64,000 bases of DNA from Jiella pelagia (lineage in GTDB: Bacteria; Pseudomonadota; Alphaproteobacteria; Rhizobiales; Rhizobiaceae), in assembly GCF_026898155.1 (NCBI RefSeq), contig NZ_CP114029.1:999501-1063500 (forward strand), given 5' to 3'. The translations under genes and the position numbers were made by a program. Shown piece by piece: positions 9,023 through 17,464 of this stretch. Within the stretch, counting starts at the first letter, position 1, and the number at the start of each line of letters is the position of its first letter. The notes under the pieces were generated by a model. That model searched no databases. It was not told the origin of the DNA and worked only from the letters and a program-made list of their open reading frames with translations.

Positions 9023-9788
9023 ATGGCCCTAATCGCCCCCCTTTCCTTTCAGCTCTACTCGGCCCGCCTGGCTCCGCAGGGCACTGACGTTCTGAAGACG
9101 CTCGCCGACGCTGGCTACACCAATGTCGAGACCTACCGTCCGAACTACGAGGACGCCGAAGGCTTCCGACGGGCCCTCGATGCGGCGGGCCTGACCGCCA
9201 AGAGCGGCCATTTCGACCTTTCTCTCGCCGAGCAGAACTTCGAGCGTGTGGTCGAGCCTCTGCCGGACCCTCGGCATCGAGACGGCGGTGATCCCGTATC
9301 TGTTGCCGGATGCACGGCCCACGGACGAGGCGGGTTGGCGCGAGCTCGGCGCGCGGCTTTCCGAACTCTCCGCCGAATGCGCCGACGCCGGCCTGAGGCT
9401 CGCCTGGCACAATCACGACTTCGAGTTCGTCGCCCTGCCGGAAGGCTCCTTCCCGATCGAGCACGTCCTTGCCGATGGCGTCCTGTGGGAAGCCGACCTG
9501 GCATGGATCGTCCGTGCCGGCGCGAACCCTGCCGAATGGCTCGAGCGCTATGCCAGCCGGCTCGCCTCCGTGCATGTCAAGGACGTCGCGCCCGACGGCG
9601 AGAATCTCGACGAGGACGGCTGGGCCGACGTCGGCACCGGCATCGTCGACTGGGACGCGCTCTGGCGCATCTCGGCCGGCTCCAGCGCAACCCTGATGAT
9701 CGCCGAACACGACAAGCCGTCGGATTTCGCCCGCTTCGCGCGCGTCAGCGCCGACAAGATGCGCGAATTGTCCGCCGCCAACGCCTGA
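9023..9788 (+). pseudogene. Sugar phosphate isomerase/epimerase, +1 frameshift as written
   Basis: An IolE/xylose-isomerase-like TIM-barrel protein. The first part reads MALIAPLSFQLYSARLAPQG through SLAEQNFERVVE. The frame then slips and continues as LCRTLGIETAVIPYLLPDAR, with the metal-binding-type HNHDFEF and SVHVKDVAPDG segments, to the stop at 9788. The break is at GAGCCTC (9254-9260): removing one C gives GTC GAG CTC TGC CGG and a single 254-residue protein of family-typical length. It sits between the sugar ABC ATPase and a Gfo/Idh/MocA dehydrogenase, a pairing common in oxidative sugar or inositol-like pathways. The break belongs to the GAGCTC series found elsewhere in the window, so the gene is probably intact in the cell. 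Confidence 0.82.
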
Positions 9789-9804
9789 CCCGAAAGCCCA
9801 GATC

Positions 9805-10950
9805 ATGACCCTTCGCATCGGCCTCGTCGGCTGCGGCAACATCTCCGACATCTATCTGATCAACGCCCCGCGCTTTCCCGCCATCCGCTTCGTCGCCTGC
9901 GCCGACCTCAAGCCTGAGGCGGCGGAGCGCCAGGCGGCAAAGTACGGGCTAGAGACGGCAACCGTCGAGGCGCTGCTGGCCCGCGACGACATCGACATCA
10001 TCCTCAACCTGACGATCCCGGCGGCCCACGCCGAGGTCTCCCTCGCCGCCCTGGAAAGCGGCAAGCACGTCTATACGGAAAAGCCGCTGGCAAGTTCGCT
10101 CGGCGACGGCATCGCCGTCGTCGAGAGCGCCAATCGCCGGGGCCTCAGGGTCGGCGGCGCACCCGACACGGTGCTCGGCGCCTCGATCCAGGCGGCGCGG
10201 CAGATGGTCGATGCCGGCACCATCGGCCGGCCGGTGCTCGGCACGGCGGCGGTGCTTTCGCACGGCATGGAGCACTGGCATCCGGACCCGACGTTCTTCT
10301 TCAAGCCCGGCGGCGGGCCGGTCTTCGACATGGGGCCCTATTATCTGACGGCACTGGTCAACCTGCTTGGCCCGGTGGCGAGCGTCCAGGCGACCGGACA
10401 GATGGCGTTCGAGACGCGGACGGTGACGACGCCGCATTCGCCGATCAAGGGACAGGAAATCACCGTCGAGGTGCTGACCTCGGTGCAGGCGTTGTTGTCC
10501 TTCGAGGGCGGCGCGGAGATCACCTTCCTCGCCAGCTGGGACGTCTGGCGCCACGGGCTGCGGCCGCTGGAGATCCATGGGACCGAAGGCTCCATGCGGG
10601 TGCCCGATCCGAACTGGTTCGGCGGCGAGATCGAACTTGCCATTGGCCAGGGCGATTGGCAGACCAGGGGAACCGCGGAGCGCACCTTCGGTGCCGCCAA
10701 CTGGCCCGAAGCCGAGCCGCGCTTCGCCAATTATCGCGGCCTCGGCCTTGCCGAAATGGCGGCGGCGATCGAGGCCGGGCGGCCGCACCGGGCGAATGGC
10801 GACGTCGCGCTGCACGTCCTCGCCGTGCTGTCGGCCATCGTCGAGGCGGCGACGACGCGACGCAGCATCACCATCGAGCAGCGTTGCGAAAGGCCGGAGC
10901 CGCTGGACGAAACCGCAGCGGCGGCGCTTGCGCCAAGCAGCGCGGCGTAA
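9805..10950 (+). CDS. Gfo/Idh/MocA-family oxidoreductase
   Basis: A 381-residue NAD(P)-dependent dehydrogenase. The N-terminal Rossmann fold starts RIGLVGCGNISDIYL (GxGxxS-type loop); the family's EKP motif is in HVYTEKPLASS (catalytic-site Lys); and the C-terminal substrate domain contains GPVFDMGPYYLTALVNLLGP. It is the last gene of the sugar operon, 16 bases after the isomerase-like gene, and probably oxidises the imported sugar or its keto form. Length and motifs are typical. The precise substrate is unknown. Confidence 0.9.
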   Translation: MTLRIGLVGCGNISDIYLINAPRFPAIRFVACADLKPEAAERQAAKYGLETATVEALLARDDIDIILNLTIPAAHAEVSLAALESGKHVYTEKPLASSLGDGIAVVESANRRGLRVGGAPDTVLGASIQAARQMVDAGTIGRPVLGTAAVLSHGMEHWHPDPTFFFKPGGGPVFDMGPYYLTALVNLLGPVASVQATGQMAFETRTVTTPHSPIKGQEITVEVLTSVQALLSFEGGAEITFLASWDVWRHGLRPLEIHGTEGSMRVPDPNWFGGEIELAIGQGDWQTRGTAERTFGAANWPEAEPRFANYRGLGLAEMAAAIEAGRPHRANGDVALHVLAVLSAIVEAATTRRSITIEQRCERPEPLDETAAAALAPSSAA

Positions 10951-11568
10951 TCTTCCGGTGAGCGCGTGCAGTGCGGGAGTATCGGGCGTTTTGCGACGCT
11001 TCCGCCCACCAGAAAAAGCTGCGGCCGAACCTTCGGCCCGGCAAGAGCAGGGACACCGGATGTGGCGCTCCGATACGCGGAACCTTCTTCGAAACCAACG
11101 ACATCCGGTGTCGATGTCAGTTCTACCGGCCCGCGGTTACCGTTCCCTTTACTCGGGAGGATGCCCGGAAAAACTTCATCGAGATTTGTGGAAAGACAGG
11201 ATCAACTGTCAGCAGAGCTGACGCATCCGACGGCTGAACGAATCAGGTGACGCATTGGGGACGTCGTGCCCCTCGTTCCTCAGCGATCGGACGACAGCCG
11301 CGTGTCGTTTGCCTCCAGCCGCACCACGCTCGGCGCGAGCCCAGCCGCAACGATGCCGTCGACGACATCGACCATCCGCCACGGCGTCAACCGCCCGCAC
11401 ATCGTCTCCACCTGCAGCATCAGGCAGGCGGAGACGGCCTGGGCGGCGGCCGGACCTTCGAGAAAGGCCCCGGACTTTGCGACGATCGCCAGGCGCGCCT
11501 CGGTTCGAACGAACGGCGCCGCCCATGGCGGGTTTGCCGGAGGCGGACAGTTCAGTTAATCCGAAGCG
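10951..11568. other. 618-bp intergenic region, no confident gene
   Basis: No recognisable gene. It contains a 12-bp inverted repeat (listed separately) and a GGGAGG followed immediately by ATG at 11161, which opens only 29 codons. On the minus strand a frame without an ATG is open from 11555 to a stop at 11280-11282; it reads plausibly coding sequence (LAIVAKSGAFLEGPAAAQAV) but matches no family I recognise. It may be a gene remnant. Confidence 0.4.
11052..11112. repeat. 12-bp perfect inverted repeat
   Basis: GACACCGGATGT (11052-11063) and ACATCCGGTGTC (11101-11112) are exact reverse complements separated by 37 bases. They lie 100 bases after the end of the sugar operon. They could be an operator pair, a long-loop hairpin or a remnant of a mobile end; nothing decides between these. 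Confidence 0.45.
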
Positions 11569-11802
11569 TCAGGCGGCCTGCTGGACGCCTGTCTTCTTGC
11601 GAATTTCCGTCGTACCGTGCATGGCGGCGCTCGCCTGCGTCAGCTGTTGGTAGCACTCGGAGAAGACGTCGAGATCGACCGGAGCCTGACGGATCAGCGC
11701 CCGCTCGATCGTGTCGCGGGAATAACCGGCCTTCAGAAGCGCGCCGACGAGGGCACTGACCAGTTCGGGGTCTTCCAGACGTCGGACGGAGCGCTCATAC
11801 AT
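11569..11802 (-). CDS. Small conserved-looking hypothetical protein
   Basis: A 77-residue soluble protein beginning MYERSVRRLEDPELVSALVG and ending TGVQQAA. The composition is coding-like and largely helical, with no signal peptide, membrane segment or Cys-rich motif beyond one Cys. ATG 11802 is preferred over the in-frame start at 11886 because the upstream 28 residues are low-complexity and a GAGG precedes 11802. It stands alone, divergent from the homocysteine methyltransferase. I do not recognise the family. Confidence 0.5.
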   Translation of the reverse strand: MYERSVRRLEDPELVSALVGALLKAGYSRDTIERALIRQAPVDLDVFSECYQQLTQASAAMHGTTEIRKKTGVQQAA

Positions 11803-11980
11803 GGTGGTCGGGTTCCTCACCAGCCGGGTCTCTGGCGGCTGATGGGACCTTGAAGTCCGAGCCGAGCCGTCAAGAGACTTGACCATGCGAGGCTGGTCCG
11901 AGGCTTGGCATCGGACTGCGCGATACCGTCCTGAAACGATAGCGATGCCAAAGCTCTAACCACGACAAAGCACTTCGCCG

Positions 11981-12879
11981 ATGCCCCCTTCCAAGCTCGA
12001 CCGACTGACCGGCGATGCCGTCCTCCTCGCCGATGGCGCTATGGGGACGAACCTTTTCGCGGCCGGTCTCCCAGAGAATTCGGCGCCGGAGCAGTGGCTG
12101 ACCGAGCAGCCGGAAGAGATCGCCGCGCTCCACCGGGCCTTTGTGGGAGCCGGCTCGGACATTGTCCTCACCTGCTCCTTCGGTGCCAATGCCACTCGCC
12201 TCGCTTTGTGGGGTGCAGGCTTGCAGGCCTTTCCGTTGAACCAGCGCGCCGCCGCGCTGGCGCGCGAGGCGGCGGATCGCGCGCCAGGGCCGGTGCTGGT
12301 CGCCGGCTCCGTCGGACCGGCATGGCAGCTTCAAGCGCCGAACCGGGCAACATTCGAAGTTGAGCTTGAAACGATCTTCGCCGAGCAGATCGCCGGGATG
12401 AAGGCCGAAGGGATCGATTTCGTCTGGCTGGAAACCATGGTGACCGCCGTCGAGGCCCGCGCCGCCGCAAAGGCCGCCATCGCCGCCGGTCTTCCCTACG
12501 TCGCCACCGCCAGTTTCGGCCGCGATGGAACGACGCCGGCCGGACTGTCGCCGGCCGGGTTCGCCGCGGCCTTCGAAGGACTGGCCGTTGCTCCCGTCGC
12601 GATCGGCACCAACTGCTGCGAGGGACCCGAGACGGCACTTGCCAGCGCCGCCGCCATGGAACGCCGCCCCGGCATCGGCCTGGCGGTCAAACCGGGCTGC
12701 GGCCTGCCCCAGGTCGCCGGGGGAGAGCCTTCTACCCCGAAGGACCCCGCTCCATGGCGCGATTTGCCCAGGCGGCGATCGGCCTGGGCGCGACGATCCT
12801 CGGCGGCTGCTGCGGGGCCACGCCGGCCCATGTCGCCGCCATGCGGCAGGCAGTCGGCCATCATCGGCGAGGAGCCTGA
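11981..12879 (+). pseudogene. Homocysteine S-methyltransferase family protein, frameshifted
   Basis: A cytoplasmic methyltransferase of the pfam02574 type, which moves a methyl group (from betaine, S-methylmethionine or similar) to homocysteine. The N-terminus reads LLADGAMGTNLFAAGLPEN. The zinc-ligand cysteines occur as GTNCCEGPE (about residue 215) and GGCCGATPAHV near the C-terminus. The second cluster is only reached after a -1 shift near the GGGGG run at 12719-12723: the first frame runs on to 13018 with nonsense, while the correct C-terminus (FYPEGPRSMARFAQAAIGLG onward) ends at 12879. Restored length is about 299 residues, normal for the family. Unlike the other broken genes here, this is a one-base loss and is not at GAGCTC. 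It may be a homopolymer error or a true mutation. Confidence 0.8.
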
Positions 12880-13091
12880 GAATACAACTGGACAATGTCG
12901 TCCGAGTCGAGAGGAAACGACGCAAAACTCGATCTCCTACGGCCGGACGAACATTTGGCCGAATGGATGCGGGAAATTGAGATGTAACTCAGAATTTTAC
13001 CCGCCAAAGGCACAATAACACCCTGACGTTCAGGCAAACTTAACAACAATTCGCCTCTGATCGAGCCGCACCTGATTTGGCTCGGATTGTC

Positions 13092-16000
13092 ATGCGGTCT
13101 ATCGTCGCGGTCTTTGTTCTCGTCTTCCTCGCCAGCCGCGCCGCCTTCGCAACCGAGGCGCGCGAGGCGATTCCGCGACCGGGCGACGATGTCCATGTCT
13201 GGGTGCTGATAGCGGCCAGCCTGGTTCTCTTGATGCAGATCGGCTTCCTGCTGCTCGAAGCCGGTCTCGTGCGGTCGAAGAACTCGATCAACGTGGCGCA
13301 GAAAAACCTCCTCGACCTGCTTTTGTCGATCGTCGCCTTTGCGGCCGTCGGCTTCATGATCGCCTTCGGTCGCGACAGCGGCTTCGGTTTCGGACATGAG
13401 GCGGGATTTGCCTTTCTGCGCGATCTGACGCCGGCCGAGCACGCCTTCTTCGCCTTCCAGGTGATGTTCTGCGGGACGGCCGCCACCATCGTCTCGGGCG
13501 CTGCGGCCGAGCGCCTGCGGCTGGCCGTCTACGGCCTGGTGTCGCTACTCGTCGCCGCCTTCATCTATCCCGTCTTCACCCATTGGGCCTGGGGCAACGC
13601 CCTACAACGCAGCGAGTCGGCCTTCCTCGCCAATATGGGCTTCATCGACTTTGCCGGTTCGACCGTCGTCCACTCGACCGGCGCCTGGGTCTCGCTGGCG
13701 GCATGCATCGTTTTGGGACCTCGGATCGGCCGCTTCGCGCCCGACGGCATGCCGCGCCGCATTCAAGGTCACAGCGCGGTCCTGGCGACGGTCGGCGCGA
13801 TGATCATCTTCGTCGGCTGGATCGGCTTCAACGGCGGATCGACCATCACGGCGACACCGGCGATCGCCTCGATCATCGCCAACACCGTCCTCGCCGCCGG
13901 TGTCGGCGGCACGGCCGGCTACGTCTACGGCCTCTGGAGGGACGGCCTCACCCGGCCGGAAATGCCGATCTTCGGCCTGATCGGCGGACTCGTCGCCGTC
14001 ACCGCCGGCTGCCACGTCCTTGACGGATTCGGCGCGATGACCATCGGCCTCGTCGGCGGTCTCGCCGCCATCGTCGGCAACGACATCGTCACCCGCTGCC
14101 GCATCGACGACGCGGTCGGGGCGATCGGCTGTCACGGCTTTGCCGGCATTGCGGGAACCCTCGGGGTGGCGCTGTTGGCGCCGAGCGAAGCGCTGATCGG
14201 CGGCGACTGGCTCGCCCAGCTCGGCGTCCAGGCGGCGGGCGCTGGCCTCAACTTCCTCTGGACCTTCCCGATCGCCTTTCTGTTCTTCAAGCTGGCCGAC
14301 AAGATCGAGCCGATCAGGGTCAGCCCGGCCGACGAGGAACGCGGCCTCAACCAGTGCGAGCACGGCACTGTGCTTGGCACCGGGAACGTCGAAGCCGCGC
14401 TCAGCGGCTTCATCTCCGGCAAGATCGACATCAGCCATCGCCTGCCCGTCGAGACCGGCGACGAGGCCGAGCGGGTCACCCGGCTGTTCAACGCCTTTCT
14501 CGACGAAATCGAGAACTCGGAAATGGCCAGGCGCGATCGCCGCGCGCTCGTCCAGACCACGCAAGAGGCCGAACGCCTCGCGGCCATCGGCGACGCCGCC
14601 TTCGAAGGGCTTGCCGTCGTCGCCGACGGACGCGTGGTCGACATGAACGCGGCGTTCTCCCGCATGATCGGCGAGGATGCGATCAAGCTGAAACATGCGC
14701 CGATCAGCAGCCTGATCGCCGCATGCAGCGAGGACGTTTTCGCCGAACTGATGGATGCCGACGTCGCCAGGATGTTCGAGCTTGGGCTGCGCCGCCGCGA
14801 CGGTTTGCTCATCCCGGTCGAGGTGCGCTCCCGCGCAATCGTGCTACGCGGTGCGGCCGCAAGGGTGATGGCGTTCGTCGACATCAGCGAACGCAAGGCC
14901 GCCGAGGAGAAGCTGCGCTTCACCGCCCATCACGACTCCCTGACGCAGCTGCCCAACCGGGTCCTCTTCGCCAGCCGCCTCGAAACGGTGATCGCCCGGG
15001 CGCGCGAGACGCGCCGCAGCGCCGCCCTGATCAGCGTCGACCTCGATCACTTCAAGGACATCAATGACCTCTACGGCCACCCGGCCGGCGACGCCGTGCT
15101 GCGGGCGACGGCGGAGCGGCTGCGCGAGATCGCCGGGCCGTCCAGCATCGTCGCCCGTCTCGGCGGCGACGAATTCGCCGTCGTCCTGACCGAGACCGCC
15201 TTCCGCAACCAGGTCGCCGATCTCGCCTTCCGCATCGTCCGGGCCATGTCCGAGCCGGTCCACGTCGGCAATGGCGTGCAGATCCGCCCCGGCGCCAGTA
15301 TCGGCTTCGCGCTGGCTCCGGAGGATGCCGTCGAGCAGGAGGCGCTGATCTCGCGTGCCGACGTCGCGCTCTATCATGCCAAGCGAAGCGGGCGAAACAC
15401 CTTCGCCGGCTTCGAGCCGGGCATGGACACGGAACTGAAGCTGCGCCGCGAACTGGAGGCGGATCTCGCCAAGGTGTTGGAACGGGGCGAGCTGTCGCTC
15501 TGCTTCCAGCCCCGCGTCTCGATGAAGACGGGCGCGATCATCTGCTACGAAGCGCTCGCCCGCTGGAACCATCCCGAGCGCGGTCTGATCGGACCCGGCA
15601 TCTTCATTCCGATCGCCGAACAATCGGGCAAGATCGACGCGATCGGCAACTGGGTGATCCGCGAAGCCTGCCGCCTGAGCCTCGACAAGCTTTCAGGCGC
15701 GCCGATCAGCGTCAACATCAGCGGCCATCAGCTGCGCAGCCGCGGCTTCGTCGATAACGTGCTGCAGATCCTCGAAGAGGCGAAGTTTCCGCCGGAGCGC
15801 TTCGAGGTAGAACTGACCGAGAGCATACTCGTCGAAGACCGTGACCGGGCGCTGGCGATCCTCAAGGCGATGAAGCGGCGCGGCATGAAGCTCGCCCTCG
15901 ACGACTTCGGGACCGGCTATTCCTCGCTCAGCTATCTGCGTGCCTTTCCTTTCGACACGATCAAGATCGACCGCAGCTTCATCATGAACCTCGCCCAGGA

Positions 16001-16256
16001 CGACAGTTCGCTGGCGATCGCCGACGCGGTGATGAATCTCGGCCGGGCGCTGCACCTTTCGATCGTCGCCGAGGGCGTCGAGACCGTCGAGCAGCTGACG
16101 ATCCTGTCGAGCCGGGGCTGCGACGAAGTCCAGGGCTATCTGTTCTCGAAACCGATGCCCGCCGACATCGTCCCCCGCGAGATCGAGGGCGCGCTTGCCG
16201 AGATCCTGCACAAGATCATCGGAAGCACCCGAACGGCCCCGCGCCGCACCGGCTGA
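13092..16256 (+). CDS. Ammonium transporter (Amt) fused to PAS-GGDEF-EAL: putative ammonium-responsive c-di-GMP enzyme
   Basis: A 1054-residue fusion. Residues 1-18 are a signal peptide (MRSIVAVFVLVFLASRAAFA region). About 30-410 is an Amt/Mep/Rh domain with 11 membrane segments that keeps both pore histidines: His194 in STVVHSTGAW and His348 in AIGCHGFAG, matching the twin His of AmtB. A linker helix leads to a PAS domain (about 500-605), a GGDEF domain (about 610-770, RLGGDEFAVV with the active motif near residue 691) and an EAL domain (about 785-1040, YEALARWNHP at 820, ALDDFGTGYSSL, AEGVET). Both c-di-GMP motifs look active, so it could make or degrade c-di-GMP. Inference: ammonium binding or transport gates the cytoplasmic output. 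ATG 13092 is preferred to the in-frame TTG at 13077. No glnK neighbour is present. Confidence 0.92.
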   Translation: MRSIVAVFVLVFLASRAAFATEAREAIPRPGDDVHVWVLIAASLVLLMQIGFLLLEAGLVRSKNSINVAQKNLLDLLLSIVAFAAVGFMIAFGRDSGFGFGHEAGFAFLRDLTPAEHAFFAFQVMFCGTAATIVSGAAAERLRLAVYGLVSLLVAAFIYPVFTHWAWGNALQRSESAFLANMGFIDFAGSTVVHSTGAWVSLAACIVLGPRIGRFAPDGMPRRIQGHSAVLATVGAMIIFVGWIGFNGGSTITATPAIASIIANTVLAAGVGGTAGYVYGLWRDGLTRPEMPIFGLIGGLVAVTAGCHVLDGFGAMTIGLVGGLAAIVGNDIVTRCRIDDAVGAIGCHGFAGIAGTLGVALLAPSEALIGGDWLAQLGVQAAGAGLNFLWTFPIAFLFFKLADKIEPIRVSPADEERGLNQCEHGTVLGTGNVEAALSGFISGKIDISHRLPVETGDEAERVTRLFNAFLDEIENSEMARRDRRALVQTTQEAERLAAIGDAAFEGLAVVADGRVVDMNAAFSRMIGEDAIKLKHAPISSLIAACSEDVFAELMDADVARMFELGLRRRDGLLIPVEVRSRAIVLRGAAARVMAFVDISERKAAEEKLRFTAHHDSLTQLPNRVLFASRLETVIARARETRRSAALISVDLDHFKDINDLYGHPAGDAVLRATAERLREIAGPSSIVARLGGDEFAVVLTETAFRNQVADLAFRIVRAMSEPVHVGNGVQIRPGASIGFALAPEDAVEQEALISRADVALYHAKRSGRNTFAGFEPGMDTELKLRRELEADLAKVLERGELSLCFQPRVSMKTGAIICYEALARWNHPERGLIGPGIFIPIAEQSGKIDAIGNWVIREACRLSLDKLSGAPISVNISGHQLRSRGFVDNVLQILEEAKFPPERFEVELTESILVEDRDRALAILKAMKRRGMKLALDDFGTGYSSLSYLRAFPFDTIKIDRSFIMNLAQDDSSLAIADAVMNLGRALHLSIVAEGVETVEQLTILSSRGCDEVQGYLFSKPMPADIVPREIEGALAEILHKIIGSTRTAPRRTG

Positions 16257-16353
16257 AGCCACGGGAGAGCTTCGCATGGCGCTGGAGCGGATCTCGTGTG
16301 TCCAGACGGCGTGGCGACCGCCGCGTGGATTTCGCCACGCGCCTGCCGAAGGC

Positions 16354-16686
16354 TCAGGCCTCGACGACGTCGATGTAGCTTTCGGGGGCGTCGGTTTCGA
16401 TTTCGACCACCCAGAAGTCAGGGTCGAAGCGCGCTTCCCGCAGGAACCGTGCGTCGAGGGCGGCCTCGTCGGCAGCCTGTTCGGCCATGAAGCGGCGGCC
16501 GCCATCGTCTTCCGCAAGGCTCTGGACCGCCGGCCCGAACAGCGTGATGCCGCCATCGCGCGAACGGGCCACGACGAAGATCGCACCCGCCGCGTCCGCG
16601 CCGCGGCGCATGACGGCGGCGAAGCTTCCGTCCGCAAACAGCCGCCGCACGAGCTGGGCGACAAAAAGCTCACTGGTGATCCGCAT
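16354..16686 (-). CDS. DUF1491 family protein
   Basis: A 110-residue soluble protein starting MRITSELFVAQLVRRLFADG, with GITLFGPA in the middle and DFWVVEIE near the C-terminus, matching the small DUF1491 family of Hyphomicrobiales. ATG 16686 is used because the upstream in-frame residues overlap the preceding gene and are not conserved. It lies 10 bases after the peptidoglycan-binding protein gene on the same strand, so it probably belongs to the histidine kinase - PG-binding - DUF1491 unit. The function is unknown. Confidence 0.8.
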   Translation of the reverse strand: MRITSELFVAQLVRRLFADGSFAAVMRRGADAAGAIFVVARSRDGGITLFGPAVQSLAEDDGGRRFMAEQAADEAALDARFLREARFDPDFWVVEIETDAPESYIDVVEA

Positions 16687-16696
16687 GCCGACCGGC

Positions 16697-17464
16697 TTAT
16701 TCGACGAGGCCGATCTCGGCAAGCCGTTCGAGGACACGGGGCTCCGGCTTGCCGGTGACGTCCATGCCTTCCAGCGCTTCGAAGGTGCGGATCGCCGCCT
16801 TGGTCTGTTCGCCGAGGATGCCGTCGACGGTCAGCTCTGCGACCTGCGCCGAGGACAAGGCCGCCTGGATCTTCTTCACCCGTTCGGCCTCGGCGAGCCC
16901 GGCATATTTGCCGCCGGAAGCCTCGTTCGGCCGACCGCTGGGCGCCGGGGCTCCGCCGGCGATGCGACCGCCCGGCGAGATCGAGGCGGTCTCCTCCGGA
17001 TCGGGGCTTTCGACAGGCCGCGGCGCCGGGGCCGGAACGCTTGCGAACCGGCTCCGCCCCGCCGCGCCGGGCTGCGAAGACGATTCCTCCGCTGCCTGGG
17101 GGGACGCCGATGCCGCAGGCGTCTCGGCGCTAGCCGCATCGCTTGCAATCGGTGAAGGCGCGACGACGCCACTCGGCACGGCCGATCCGAATCGCTCCAG
17201 TGCCGGAGTGTCGGCGACCAGCCGCGTCGCCAGCATCGGATTCTGATGCCGTCCGTGCTGCTCGTAGAGAGCGTTGACGGTGACACTTGTGGCGGTCACG
17301 GCGAAGATGGCGATCCCCGCCGACAGGGCGGGATGGCGCGCGACGAGACGCAGGAAGCCGAGCGCTGCTTGCGCCGACAATGCTGCGGCCCTGTCGAGCA
17401 GGCCGTCAGGCCGAGCGTCGCTCTTCACGGATTTGCGCTTGGGAGTTCGTTTTGCTGCGGGCAT
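16697..17464 (-). CDS. Membrane-anchored peptidoglycan-binding domain protein
   Basis: A 255-residue protein. The N-terminus is Lys/Arg-rich and cytoplasmic, followed by one membrane segment (HPALSAGIAIFAVTATSVTV, about residues 45-65). A long Pro/Ala/Ser-rich periplasmic linker (about 80-190) leads to a C-terminal PG_binding_1 domain (about 195-255, with VDGILGEQTKAAIRTFE). It should tether the envelope to peptidoglycan. The start overlaps the 3' end of the histidine kinase gene by about 60 bases; a GTG at 17467 is an alternative start. DUF1491 follows directly. The overlap and order suggest a cell-envelope or cell-cycle role linked to the kinase. Confidence 0.85.
   Translation of the reverse strand: MPAAKRTPKRKSVKSDARPDGLLDRAAALSAQAALGFLRLVARHPALSAGIAIFAVTATSVTVNALYEQHGRHQNPMLATRLVADTPALERFGSAVPSGVVAPSPIASDAASAETPAASASPQAAEESSSQPGAAGRSRFASVPAPAPRPVESPDPEETASISPGGRIAGGAPAPSGRPNEASGGKYAGLAEAERVKKIQAALSSAQVAELTVDGILGEQTKAAIRTFEALEGMDVTGKPEPRVLERLAEIGLVE

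Noticed and set aside
12880-13091. Sigma-54/NtrC promoter upstream of the Amt fusion
   Set aside because: Expected for ammonium genes, but I see no convincing TGGCAC-N5-TTGC element or NtrC palindrome. Only a short CCTGA-CGT-TCAGG repeat at 13022-13034 is present.
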